Made by a program: the position numbers and the translations under genes. Shown here in pieces: positions 9,313 to 18,189 of a stretch of 64,000 bases of DNA (position 1 is the first letter of the stretch; the number at the start of each line of letters is the position of its first letter). The stretch is from an uncultured Bacteroidota bacterium (lineage in GTDB: Bacteria; Bacteroidota; Bacteroidia; Bacteroidales; VadinHA17). Below the pieces are notes generated by a model. That model had not been told where the DNA came from. It saw only the letters and a list, made by a program, of their open reading frames with translations, and did no database searches. The stretch lies in the NCBI GenBank assembly GCA_903824785.1, contig CAIJYD010000081.1, forward strand, positions 1 through 64,000, written 5' to 3'.

Positions 9313-11637
9313 TTAAAATCTGAAGTTCCATGTTACTGCAGGTACAATACCAAACAGACTTAATCTTACCGCCTCCGTTGTACCCGTTACCGTTTCGCTC
9401 TCCCTGAATGTTATTGTGTAAGCATTGTGCCGGTTATAAAGGTTATACACCGAAAGATCCCATGCCGATTCAAATCGTTTTTTCTCTTTCCCTTTTATGT
9501 GAACGTTAAGGTCCAGACGGTGGTAGGCAGGCATACGGTAACCGTTTCTTTCAGTATAATAAGGCCATAACTTCTCCCCAAATTCATATTTCCCGCTTGG
9601 GAAAGTTACAGCATTCCCTGTATAAAAAACCCAGGATGCAGAAAGCGACAATCTTTTCCGGGGCTGATAATTTATCACAACAGAAAAATTATGTGATTTG
9701 TCGTACTTTGATGGATACCAGCCGGAATTATTAATTCCTTCAATTTTATTCTCGGTACGAGCCAGTGTATAGCTTACCCAGCCATTAAGCCTGCCAGATC
9801 TCTTCTTGAGGTAAAGCTCTGTCCCATAGCTTCTTCCTTTTCCTGAAAGAATATAAGCCTCTATGTTTTCATTAAGTATTACATTGGTACCATCTTCGTA
9901 ATCTGTAACGTTTTGAAGGTATTTGTAATAACTCTCAACCGAAAGCTCATAACTGTCGCCGCTGAAATTTCTGAAATAGCCTAACGCAAACTGGGAAGCT
10001 ATCGTTGGCTTGATGTAGGTTGTACTGGGAATCCATGTATCTGTCGGCTGTCCGGAAGTACTGTTCGATAAAAGATGCAGATACTGCGCCATGCGGTTAA
10101 AGGATGCCTTTACGGAGGAGGATTCCGAAAACTGATAGTTAACAGAGATGCGTGGCTCAAATCTGAGATATGTCTGCATCACCTTTCCGGCAGTAAAATA
10201 GCTCGAATCGGTTTTCAGGTTGCTCTGATTATAGATATTGCTCCATCCTGCCCCAAGCTGATTAAACATCGAAAGGCGAAGTCCGTACTCGGCCGATATT
10301 TTTTTGTTCAGTTTATGATTATCAGAAAGGTAAATTGCACTCTCTGCAGCCTGCTTCTGATCAAGAACAATTTCAGAGATCTTGCTGGTTCCTACCCTAA
10401 GCTTACCCGGATTGAAAGTATGGAAAGTGGTACTTAATCCAAACCGGAGTGTACTGCCGGGACTTTTGTACAATGTAAAATCCTGTTTAAAGCCGGCATC
10501 TTCTATTCCTGAAGTCAAATCAGCGTCGCTGCCGATATTGAACCCATAATCGTAGTTACTGTAGATTAATGTGGAGTTGGAAAAAAGCCTGCTGCTGAAC
10601 AGGTGATTCCATCGTAACGTTCCGGTTGAGTTTCCCCACTGCATGCCAATATCGCTGAATCCGAAATCATCCTTTCCGAAATAGCCGGAAAGGTAAACGC
10701 GGTTATTATCATTAATGGTGTAATTCATCTTTGCATTCAGATCGTAGAAATAGAGTGTAATGTCATTGTCCAGCAATCCGGTTCCTTTTCCTACAAGGTC
10801 AGCGTAACTGCGGCGACCTGAAACGATGAAGGCCATTTTATCTTTTATAACAGGACCCTCTAATGTTAAACGTGATGAGATCAGGCCAATACCTCCCGAA
10901 ACTGAATATGCCTGGTTGTTGCCGTCCTTCATTGATATATCGAGAACAGATGATGCTCTTCCTCCATATTGCGCAGGAATTCCACCTTTAAATACCGAAA
11001 TGTTTTTTAAAGCATCGGAGTTGAATACCGAAAAGAAACCCAGCAGATGAGAGGCGCTGTAAACCGGAGCTTCGTCGAGCAGTATAAGATTCTGATCGAC
11101 CGATCCTCCCCTTACACTAAACCCACTGCTTCCTTCAGAAACAGAACTGATGCCGGGTAACAGCTGAATAGTTTTCAGGACATCCTTTTCCCCAAACAGA
11201 ACCGGAACAGTTTCAATCTGTTTCATGTCAAGCTTTTCAATACTCATCCCTACAGAAGTTATATTTCTGTTGCTGCGTTCCGTTGAAACAATAACCTCCT
11301 CCAGAAGGGTCTGTGCGGGATCGAGCTTAATATTAAGGGTAAGGTCTTTATCAAGTGAGATTTCCCGTGTTCCGCCGGCATAGCCAATATAGCTTATTGA
11401 CAGTTTATGGTTTCCACGGGGCAATGTAAGTGAGTAAAATCCATAGCTGTTTGATGAGACACCGGTTGTTGTTCCTTCCTTGTAAACAGAGGCTCCAGCC
11501 AGGTCTTCGCCGGTAAGCGCATCCGATATCTTGCCGCTTACAGTGAATTTATCCTGACCATTAGCCTGAAAAAAGAATAAGAATAACAGAGCCATTACCA
11601 TGGAATTCCTGCAAAAATAGTGTTCCGTCATAAACAT
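9313..11637 (-). CDS. TonB-dependent outer membrane receptor with CarboxypepD_reg domain
   Basis: A 774-residue outer membrane transporter. It has a signal peptide (MVMALLFLFFFQANGQ), an N-terminal CarboxypepD_reg-like beta-sandwich (FTVSGKISDALTGEDLAGASVYKEG, about residues 30-110), a plug domain (LLPGISSVSEGSSGFSVRGGSVDQNLILLDEAPVY is split across it, about residues 130-235) and a 22-strand barrel ending in aromatic FRF. It is shorter than SusC proteins (about 1000 residues) and pairs with DUF4249, not SusD. The usual ECF sigma/anti-sigma pair is absent nearby. The ligand could be a siderophore, peptide or oligosaccharide; sequence does not decide. A -7-like box and a GTTTCAAAAAG element precede it. 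Confidence 0.9.
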   Translation of the reverse strand: MFMTEHYFCRNSMVMALLFLFFFQANGQDKFTVSGKISDALTGEDLAGASVYKEGTTTGVSSNSYGFYSLTLPRGNHKLSISYIGYAGGTREISLDKDLTLNIKLDPAQTLLEEVIVSTERSNRNITSVGMSIEKLDMKQIETVPVLFGEKDVLKTIQLLPGISSVSEGSSGFSVRGGSVDQNLILLDEAPVYSASHLLGFFSVFNSDALKNISVFKGGIPAQYGGRASSVLDISMKDGNNQAYSVSGGIGLISSRLTLEGPVIKDKMAFIVSGRRSYADLVGKGTGLLDNDITLYFYDLNAKMNYTINDNNRVYLSGYFGKDDFGFSDIGMQWGNSTGTLRWNHLFSSRLFSNSTLIYSNYDYGFNIGSDADLTSGIEDAGFKQDFTLYKSPGSTLRFGLSTTFHTFNPGKLRVGTSKISEIVLDQKQAAESAIYLSDNHKLNKKISAEYGLRLSMFNQLGAGWSNIYNQSNLKTDSSYFTAGKVMQTYLRFEPRISVNYQFSESSSVKASFNRMAQYLHLLSNSTSGQPTDTWIPSTTYIKPTIASQFALGYFRNFSGDSYELSVESYYKYLQNVTDYEDGTNVILNENIEAYILSGKGRSYGTELYLKKRSGRLNGWVSYTLARTENKIEGINNSGWYPSKYDKSHNFSVVINYQPRKRLSLSASWVFYTGNAVTFPSGKYEFGEKLWPYYTERNGYRMPAYHRLDLNVHIKGKEKKRFESAWDLSVYNLYNRHNAYTITFRESETVTGTTEAVRLSLFGIVPAVTWNFRF

Positions 11638-11960
11638 ATTTTGCCGGTGTTTAAGTATTGACCCGCAGTAACGATTCTCATCTTCATAAATCCATCTTGG
11701 TTGCTTACCGGCACAAAAGTATCAATTCTTTGCTATTCTTCTTTTTGAAACAGTTAAATTGTGACTTCCCGGCAGAACCTGGTTAACAGGGAAGTCTGTG
11801 ATAGAATCTGTTTCACTAACTAATTTCAGAACATGAAATTTATATATACCTGAATTTCTGTATGTTTGAAATCATAAAAATTATTCAGCTTCTCTTTTAA
11901 CAGTCGATTGGATTCAAATCCTGTAATCCATTTTAATTGATAAACTTCAGGAGATGATTC
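11638..11960. other. Divergent intergenic region, TonB receptor / DUF4838 operon
   Basis: The region carries leader signals for both sides: the minus-strand -7 box for the receptor gene (11714-11721), the TTTTTGAAAC motif at 11742-11751, and, just beyond, the strong plus-strand promoter of the DUF4838 operon (11961-11991). The minus-strand ORF reading through 11826-12338 is a shadow of the DUF4838 gene and its leader. No small gene or RNA hairpin is evident. Confidence 0.5.
11714..11721 (-). promoter_or_regulatory. Candidate -7 box for the TonB receptor gene
   Basis: On the minus strand the sequence reads TACTTTTG, a match to TAnnTTTG, about 77 bases before the start codon. No TTTG is present at the -33 position. 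Instead GTTTCAAAAAG (11741-11751) ends 19 bases upstream of the box, so an activator-dependent promoter is possible. Confidence 0.4.
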
Positions 11961-11991
11961 TTTGCCTTTCGGAAATAAACTTCTAAATTTG
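11961..11991 (+). promoter_or_regulatory. Bacteroidota primary-sigma promoter for the DUF4838-MFS-URO-D operon
   Basis: TTTG at 11961-11964, a 19-base spacer, then TAAATTTG at 11984-11991 match the published Bacteroidota consensus (TTTG, N19-21, TAnnTTTG) exactly. The expected transcription start near 11996-12000 lies downstream of the first in-frame ATG at 11962, which argues that translation begins at 12016. Confidence 0.7.
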
Positions 11992-12015
11992 AAAATACTA
12001 TATAATGAAGAAGAA

Positions 12016-14232
12016 ATGAAAAAACTACAGACAATCTTAATATTCCTTCTCCTTTCACCTGCCTGCTTTTCCCAGATTGAAATTGTTAAAGACGGCAAGG
12101 CAACAGGCAGGATAATTGCCGATTCAAAATCGGTTACCGACATGCAGGCTGCCACACTTTTAAACGACTTCGTTAAAAGGATTACCGGAGCCACCCTGCC
12201 GGTAGTTGTCCCGGGAGTGAAACAAAAATCCGGTGATATTATAATTGAAAGTATAAATCTTTCAAAACCAGTATCCAATACTTCCGGACCTGAGGAAGAC
12301 GGTTTCAGGCTGACATCCGATGGCTCTCTGTTTTTCATCCGGGGAGGTAAAGGTTCAGGAACAATAAACGGTGTTATAACAATACTTGAGAATTATTTTG
12401 GGGTTCAGTACTTTGCAGCAAATACCTGTTCATACGAAAAGAGAAGCGATCTGAAACTGCCTGAAAATCTTAATCATACAGAAAATCCCGGTTTCAGGTA
12501 CAGGCAAACACAGGCTTACAGCATTGCAAAAGACCCGATGTATAAGACCTGGCATCGACTGGAAGAACCCGGTGAGATTTTTGCGGCCGGTTACTGGGTA
12601 CATACATTCGACAGAATTTTACCTTCAAATAAATTTGGCAAAACTCATCCCGAATACTATTCATTCATTAATGGTGAGCGACGCCCTGGCGCGGCAAGTC
12701 AGTGGTGTCTTACCAATGAGGATGTCTTTGAGCTTGCGGCAAAACGTATCGACTCGATATTCAAAGCAAATCCGGGACAGAAAATGATATCAGTAAGCCA
12801 GAACGACGGAAACTTCACAAACTGCACCTGCGATAACTGCAGAAAGATTGATGAAGCTGAAGGTGCTCCTTCAGGAAGCATAATTTATTTTATGAACAAA
12901 CTGGCAGCCCGTTTCCCGGATAAGGAATTTTCAACACTGGCATACCTCTATTCGATGATTCCTCCAAAAAACATCAAACCACTGCCCAATGTGAACATAA
13001 TGCTGTGTGATATTGACTGTTTCAGAGAAGTCCCCCTTACTGATAATCCATCAGGTCAGCACTTCCTGAAAAGCCTCGAAGGCTGGTCTAAGATCTCAGA
13101 TAATATTTTTGTATGGGACTATGGAATTAACTTCGATAATTATGTCTCGCCCTTTCCAAATTTCCATATCCTTCAGGCAAATATGAAGCTCTTTAAAAAG
13201 AATAATGTTAATATGCATTTCTCACAGATAGCAGGAAGCAAAGGAGGTGATTTTTCTGAACTAAGGAGTTATGTGGTTGCTAAGCTGCTATGGAATGTAA
13301 ACTGCAATGTTGACTCGGTTATTCAATCTTTCCTGAAAGGATACTATGGGAAGGCTGCACCATTCCTTTATCAGTACATGAAAATTGAAGAAGGGGCATT
13401 GCTGGGAAGCAATATTCCGCTATGGATTTATGACACTCCTATTACTCATAAGACCGGTATGCTGAATCCGAATATGATAAAGAGTTACCGTAAACTGTTT
13501 GACGAAGCAGAAACAGCTGTGGCTTCTGACAGTGCTTTCCTTAAACGGGTAATGCAGCAACGTCTGTCAATTCAGTTTGCGGAACTGGAAATTGCCAGAA
13601 CGGGAGCTCTTGATGATGTAAAAAAAATAAAAGAAGAGCTGATACTGTTCAGAGAGAGGGCCCGGCTTCTTGGTGTCACAACTTTGAATGAGAGGAATAA
13701 TACTATAAGCGAATATTGCGATCTATACCTGAAACGCAATTTGCCAAACCCAAGGATCAGCCTGGCAAGCAGTGCCTCTGTCAGTTACACATTGGCTCCG
13801 AATAAGCCCTATGATAAAATTGCTGGTAAAGCCCTTACCGACGGACTGCTGGGAGGTGCCACGTTTAATGAAAGCTGGGTAGGATGGGAAAAAAATGACG
13901 GAGAGGTTGTTATCGACCTTGGGGAAATTAAAGAGGTTGAATCGGTGGAGGCAGATTTCCTCCATAAATTAGGCTCATGGATACTGTTACCCAAAAGCAT
14001 TACCTGTTACTCTTCCACAGATAATGTCAACTTCAGCCTTATAGGTAAAAAAGAGATTGCTGAAGATCGCTCGCCTGAAGTGAAATATGTTACTTATGGA
14101 GTCACCGCAAAAGAAAAAATCAAAACCAGATATATTAAAGTGCATGCAGAGAATGTTGGAATCGGACCGGCATGGCACTATGGTGTTGGTTACCCTGTAT
14201 GGCTTTTTATGGATGAAATATGGGTGTATTAA
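12016..14232 (+). CDS. Secreted DUF4838 glycosidase-like protein with C-terminal discoidin domain
   Basis: About 738 residues from the chosen start (MKKLQTILIFLLLSPACFSQ signal peptide). The start follows both the signal peptide and a consensus promoter whose transcript would exclude the 11962 ATG. An N-terminal alpha-glucuronidase-like accessory domain (about 25-140) precedes a DUF4838 TIM-barrel region, with SVSQNDG followed by the Cys cluster CTCDNC. The last 150 residues form an F5/8 type C (discoidin) carbohydrate-binding domain (VIDLGEIKEVESVEADFL, TRYIKVHAEN). DUF4838 proteins occur with polysaccharide-degrading genes and resemble GH20/GH67-type barrels, but their reaction is not well defined. 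Its end overlaps the MFS gene by 13 bases, so the three-gene unit is probably translated together. Confidence 0.75.
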   Translation: MKKLQTILIFLLLSPACFSQIEIVKDGKATGRIIADSKSVTDMQAATLLNDFVKRITGATLPVVVPGVKQKSGDIIIESINLSKPVSNTSGPEEDGFRLTSDGSLFFIRGGKGSGTINGVITILENYFGVQYFAANTCSYEKRSDLKLPENLNHTENPGFRYRQTQAYSIAKDPMYKTWHRLEEPGEIFAAGYWVHTFDRILPSNKFGKTHPEYYSFINGERRPGAASQWCLTNEDVFELAAKRIDSIFKANPGQKMISVSQNDGNFTNCTCDNCRKIDEAEGAPSGSIIYFMNKLAARFPDKEFSTLAYLYSMIPPKNIKPLPNVNIMLCDIDCFREVPLTDNPSGQHFLKSLEGWSKISDNIFVWDYGINFDNYVSPFPNFHILQANMKLFKKNNVNMHFSQIAGSKGGDFSELRSYVVAKLLWNVNCNVDSVIQSFLKGYYGKAAPFLYQYMKIEEGALLGSNIPLWIYDTPITHKTGMLNPNMIKSYRKLFDEAETAVASDSAFLKRVMQQRLSIQFAELEIARTGALDDVKKIKEELILFRERARLLGVTTLNERNNTISEYCDLYLKRNLPNPRISLASSASVSYTLAPNKPYDKIAGKALTDGLLGGATFNESWVGWEKNDGEVVIDLGEIKEVESVEADFLHKLGSWILLPKSITCYSSTDNVNFSLIGKKEIAEDRSPEVKYVTYGVTAKEKIKTRYIKVHAENVGIGPAWHYGVGYPVWLFMDEIWVY

Positions 14233-15476
14233 AGAAGATTCAGATCCCGTATAAATGGGAACTTCTGGTTTTGTTATGGTTTGCCTTTTTTCTTAATCTG
14301 GCTGATCGCCAGATCTTCAATATTGTTCTCCCTTCCATTCGTGACGATCTGAATTTGTCAGATGCCAACATGGGATTAATATCAACTATCTTCCTGATTA
14401 TTTACGGGTTATTGGTTCCGCTGGGAGGGATACTTGGAGACAGGATAAATAAAAAATATATCCTTATCTTCAGTCTGCTTATCTGGAGTACCGCAACAGT
14501 TGGCACTGGTTTATGTTTTTCTCTTATTCAGCTCATATTCCTGAGAAGCATAGCATTAGGCGGAAGTGAAGCTTTTTATAATCCTACTGCCAGTTCGCTG
14601 ATAACCGAATTTCACCGGAATACCAGGGCAACAGCCTTAGCAATACATCAGACAGCTTTATACGCAGGTATCGTCGGAAGCAGTGTTCTTACAGGCTACA
14701 TTGCTGATTTATTGGGATGGAGGATGGCTTTCTACATTTTTGGTACATCGGGTATTTTACTGGCAATAATTCTATATTTCAGGCTTGTAAAATCCTCGCC
14801 GACCGCCGGAGTACAAATCGTTTCAGATAACAGGAAAAGTATCAGAGAAGTGCTGAAGATGTTTTTTACAAAGCCAACAGCAGTACTATTAACACTGGCT
14901 TTTGCCGGAATGCAATTTGCAGGAGTTGGTTTTCTGACCTGGATGCCCACCTTTTTACACGAAAATTTTGGTTTCTCACTTGCCAGATCCGGCTTTGATT
15001 CAACATTTTATCATCATGCCGCGGCATTTATCGGTGTTCTTGCAGGTGCAAGAATTGCTGATAAACTTGCACAGAAATACATCAGAGTACGACCTATTGT
15101 TCAGATGATGGGACTGTTGGCAGCAATACCATTTATTATCCTGATTGGTAAAAGCGATTCAATAATAGTTATTTATGTCGCCCTGGCAATCTTTGGATTC
15201 AGCCGTGGAATCTATGACTCAAATCTGCTGGCAGCTCTTTATGATGTTATCGAGATTCCTTACAGGGCAACTGCTACAGGTTTATTGCTGATGGGTGGGT
15301 TTATTGTCGGAGCCGCCTCTCCTTATATTCTTGGGGTGCTTAAACCGGCATTTGGCTTGGCCAATGGACTTGCATTTTTATCAGTCGGCTTTATGTTCGC
15401 CTCATTATGCATTGCGATTGCAGTAATATTCTTCTATAAAAAAGATAATATCAATAATTTGGTAATCAATAAATAA
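14220..15476 (+). CDS. MFS transporter, anion:cation symporter-like
   Basis: A 418-residue inner-membrane protein with 12 predicted helices. The N-terminal LADRQIFNIVLPSIRDDLNLS and the loop motif GGILGDRINKK (MFS motif A) place it near the ACS branch, whose members import hexuronates, sialic acid or other organic anions; it lacks the PESPRWL and PETKG motifs of sugar porters. It overlaps the DUF4838 gene by 13 bases and is followed after one base by a URO-D-like gene. A linked path is plausible: outside hydrolysis, uptake of an acidic sugar derivative, then cytoplasmic conversion. Substrate specificity is inferred only. Confidence 0.8.
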   Translation: MGVLKKIQIPYKWELLVLLWFAFFLNLADRQIFNIVLPSIRDDLNLSDANMGLISTIFLIIYGLLVPLGGILGDRINKKYILIFSLLIWSTATVGTGLCFSLIQLIFLRSIALGGSEAFYNPTASSLITEFHRNTRATALAIHQTALYAGIVGSSVLTGYIADLLGWRMAFYIFGTSGILLAIILYFRLVKSSPTAGVQIVSDNRKSIREVLKMFFTKPTAVLLTLAFAGMQFAGVGFLTWMPTFLHENFGFSLARSGFDSTFYHHAAAFIGVLAGARIADKLAQKYIRVRPIVQMMGLLAAIPFIILIGKSDSIIVIYVALAIFGFSRGIYDSNLLAALYDVIEIPYRATATGLLLMGGFIVGAASPYILGVLKPAFGLANGLAFLSVGFMFASLCIAIAVIFFYKKDNINNLVINK

Positions 15477-15477
15477 T

Positions 15478-16545
15478 ATGGATACTTTGAATTCCAAAGA
15501 AAGAGTTCTTGCTGCCATAAGGCATGAAGAAACAATTCGTATTCCCATCACTTTTGATGCCGACCCAGAAGTATATAAAGTGCTGCATAGTCATCTTGGT
15601 CTGGTTACCAAGGAGGAGCTTTTCGACAAACTTCATGTCGATACATGGATGATACTGCCGGGTAACTTCAAATATCCGCGGGAAGAGGAGAACAAAAAGG
15701 AGAAGACAACAATCTGGGGATTCAAAACTGTTGTCACCGAGTATTCGGGTGGCACCTACGATGAGATCTGCTTAAATCCACTTGCCGGAAAGGATGAGAT
15801 CTCAGATATAAAAGCATACAAATGGCCTTCACCTGACATTCTTGATTTTTCGCATTTTCCGAAAGAAGCCAGCCGTCATTCAGACAGGGCAATAATAGGA
15901 GTTTTTACCTGGGGATCATATTTCATTGCCTCTTTTGTAAGGGGACTGGAAAACCTTATGATGGATTTTGCCATAAGAAGAGATTATGTTGACTACCTTT
16001 TCAAAACTATCAGTGAGATCTCAGGTGCGGCTCTGACAAAGATGCTGGAATCGTACGGAGATGGGATAGATATAGTTTACATGGCGGATGACTATTGTTC
16101 GCAGGATGCCCCGCTGTTTAGTCCAGATGACTTTAAAGAATTTGTTGTCCCTTATCTGACTCATCTGGTTGACATAACTCACAAACATAATAAGAAGTTT
16201 CTGTTGCATGTATGTGGTGCCGTAAGGCCCTTGCTGCCAATGATAATTGATGCAGGGGTAGATATGCTGGAACCAATACAGATCCGTGCTGCAGGTATGG
16301 ATCCGGCGGGATTGAAAAAAGATTTTGGCAGGGATATCTGTTTTTACGGAGGCGTTGACCTCCAGCAGATCATGTGCAAAGGAACACCGCTACAGGTTGC
16401 TGATGAGGTTAAGAGACTTATCGACATCCTTGGCCGCGATGGCGGTTTTATCCTTGGTCCCGGACATACATATATCCAGATTGACAGTCCTGTTGCAAAT
16501 ATCCTGTCAATGTATGATACTGCATTTTCGTACAGGAGGAAGTAG
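15478..16545 (+). CDS. URO-D/MtaA-like family protein (H-x-C...H type)
   Basis: A 355-residue cytoplasmic protein of the uroporphyrinogen decarboxylase superfamily (PF01208), which also holds zinc-dependent methylcobamide:thiol methyltransferases (MtaA, CmuA). It is not HemE: the N-terminal substrate-binding motif of true decarboxylases is missing. The putative metal site is H244 and C246 in FLLHVCG, with H330 in LGPGH where MtaA has a second Cys. YMADDY near residue 201 is shared in form with two paralogs. It starts one base after the MFS stop, implying a role on the imported compound. It could demethylate or otherwise cleave a sugar-linked group; no corrinoid protein is encoded nearby. Confidence 0.75.
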   Translation: MDTLNSKERVLAAIRHEETIRIPITFDADPEVYKVLHSHLGLVTKEELFDKLHVDTWMILPGNFKYPREEENKKEKTTIWGFKTVVTEYSGGTYDEICLNPLAGKDEISDIKAYKWPSPDILDFSHFPKEASRHSDRAIIGVFTWGSYFIASFVRGLENLMMDFAIRRDYVDYLFKTISEISGAALTKMLESYGDGIDIVYMADDYCSQDAPLFSPDDFKEFVVPYLTHLVDITHKHNKKFLLHVCGAVRPLLPMIIDAGVDMLEPIQIRAAGMDPAGLKKDFGRDICFYGGVDLQQIMCKGTPLQVADEVKRLIDILGRDGGFILGPGHTYIQIDSPVANILSMYDTAFSYRRK

Positions 16546-16700
16546 ACATCAGGAACATCTCCTTCCCCATTAAAACATGAATTAAGACCAGGCGATATTC
16601 CTCCTGCAATAATCGCACTCTGCCCTATAAATTTTCTTCTGTCAAGAGTGGCAATAATTATACTTTTTTGAGAATATTGAATAATACGAATCGTTTTTTA

Positions 16701-18143
16701 TCAGTTGGATTTAACCAGTTTTAATGCCACGTCTGTGATATAAGGCGGCGAAGTGATAGTTGTCCATCCTCCCGGATGTTTATTTAAGGAAGAAACAGTC
16801 TCTGCGGCTCCCTTTGTATCTATCCATTTAAGGGTATAAGTACCTGCCTGCAAATTTACAACTAAATGTGAAACGACACTTGAAGTATCTTTCCTGGAAA
16901 GGTAAAACGCCATTACTTTACTCTCCTCAATTAGTCCGTAAACGGATGTATTTTCCTCATCTTTCAACCTGACTGTTTCATCTCCTGCAGGCTTCATATT
17001 GATATAACTGAGCGATTGCATGAACTCGGCAAGTATTTTAAACTGGTTGCGAAGGATTTTTCCTCCCCCTCCGGGCTGTCCGGGGTCTATTTTAAAACTG
17101 CCATCTTCATTATCCGCTGTAAAAGAGTAATCGAGATGATTGAACAACCCGCCGCCGGCCATAATGAAATTCCAGGCTTCGGTACGGTATGTTGCATCGC
17201 CTGTCCCGTTAAAACCTGTTTCATTATCACCAACAACACTATTAAGATGCCGGTTCATAGCCACCGTAACCGGCGGTTTCGCATAATGGAAATTATATAT
17301 TGAAACACCCTGACGCAGGTCCGGAACCTTCCTGAAACCGTTAGCAACATTATTGGAAATAAGGTGTTTGGCGGGAAAATCCTTCCCGGCAGCCACCACA
17401 ATTCGCGTCATCTGATCTTCCCATTCCCTCAGGGCCAGAGTATCTCCGAAATATGGTTCATTACAGACCTCATAATAGAGATTATCAAAGTCTTTCAGTT
17501 CAGAAATTATTTTCCTGACCATCTTTTCCTGAATATCCAGGATCTCCGGATGTCTTAGTGTAAGTATCTCCTTGTGGTCTTTAATGTTACCGATGCCGTT
17601 AACATTATTTATTATATTCAACGGAGACAATTTCCACTGAATGGTATCATAAAAATTTGAAAAAAGATCGAGTTCAACGATAACATCTCTTTTGCCTGCT
17701 TCAGTTATAAAATCTTTTAATCTTGAGAAATAGGCTGTATCCCATACCGAAAGGTCAAATTTATTACCTCCGTTGGAATATCCCGGTTCGCTGCTTCTTG
17801 CCCAGGGACAAATATATCGCTGAGGTGCCGGTGCCAGAGTGTTTTTTCTGATCCCGAACGCCCCCACCGGTTCCACATATACTCCTGAAAAAGTACGGGT
17901 TACATTAAGTCCTGATGCAGCAACCTCGTTCAGGTAAGTCACATAATCAAAATCGAGATTCATAACAGCACCGTAATGCTCCGTAGAGCCAATCAGAATT
18001 GCCGGCTTTCCCCGGAAAAGAAAATAGTTCGGGTTTTGCGGGTGAAGGGATAGAGGTAGCTGAGGTCCGGTGCTCTTTCCGCAGGAAATTACCAGGAAGA
18101 GAACAAGAACAATACTGAGTAGCTTAACCGGTCTGTGGATCAT
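16701..18143 (-). CDS. Secreted clan GH-A glycoside hydrolase-like lipoprotein (DUF4038-like)
   Basis: A 480-residue lipoprotein (lipobox LVISC). The start FLFRGKPAILIGSTEHYGAV and SGLNVTRTF are typical of TIM-barrel glycosidases in the DUF4038/GH5-like group. YYEVCNEPYFG holds the N-E-P acid/base motif of clan GH-A, and VVGDNETGF may carry the second catalytic Glu. Residues about 400-478 look like the collagen-binding-type beta domain seen at the end of DUF4038 proteins (VVNLQAGTYTLKWIDTKG). Substrate is unknown. It lies 46 bases downstream of the larger GH123-N-like gene on the same strand and probably shares its transcript. Confidence 0.7.
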   Translation of the reverse strand: MIHRPVKLLSIVLVLFLVISCGKSTGPQLPLSLHPQNPNYFLFRGKPAILIGSTEHYGAVMNLDFDYVTYLNEVAASGLNVTRTFSGVYVEPVGAFGIRKNTLAPAPQRYICPWARSSEPGYSNGGNKFDLSVWDTAYFSRLKDFITEAGKRDVIVELDLFSNFYDTIQWKLSPLNIINNVNGIGNIKDHKEILTLRHPEILDIQEKMVRKIISELKDFDNLYYEVCNEPYFGDTLALREWEDQMTRIVVAAGKDFPAKHLISNNVANGFRKVPDLRQGVSIYNFHYAKPPVTVAMNRHLNSVVGDNETGFNGTGDATYRTEAWNFIMAGGGLFNHLDYSFTADNEDGSFKIDPGQPGGGGKILRNQFKILAEFMQSLSYINMKPAGDETVRLKDEENTSVYGLIEESKVMAFYLSRKDTSSVVSHLVVNLQAGTYTLKWIDTKGAAETVSSLNKHPGGWTTITSPPYITDVALKLVKSN

Positions 18144-18189
18144 TTTTTCTATTTATTGACTTTTAATTTTTATACTAATGCAAGTTTCT

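Noticed and set aside
9313..11637. Reading the TonB receptor and its neighbour as a SusC/SusD pair
   Set aside because: The receptor is too short for SusC and the partner is DUF4249-like, without SusD features such as TPR helices. The pair is also not linked to the glycosidase operons.
11826..12338. Minus-strand ORF of 170 residues over the start of the DUF4838 gene
   Set aside because: It is antisense to a well-supported secreted protein and its promoter, has low-complexity composition and no recognisable domain. It is a shadow frame.
15478..16545. Annotation of the URO-D-like genes as heme biosynthesis HemE
   Set aside because: Five diverged paralogs sit beside sugar genes, lack the N-terminal arginine-rich porphyrin-binding signature and carry MtaA-like or altered metal-site motifs.
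16590..16625. Possible terminator hairpin between convergent genes (GCGATATT ... AATAATCGC)
   Set aside because: The stem has a bulge, is AT-rich, and is not followed by a T run. Too weak to report as a terminator.
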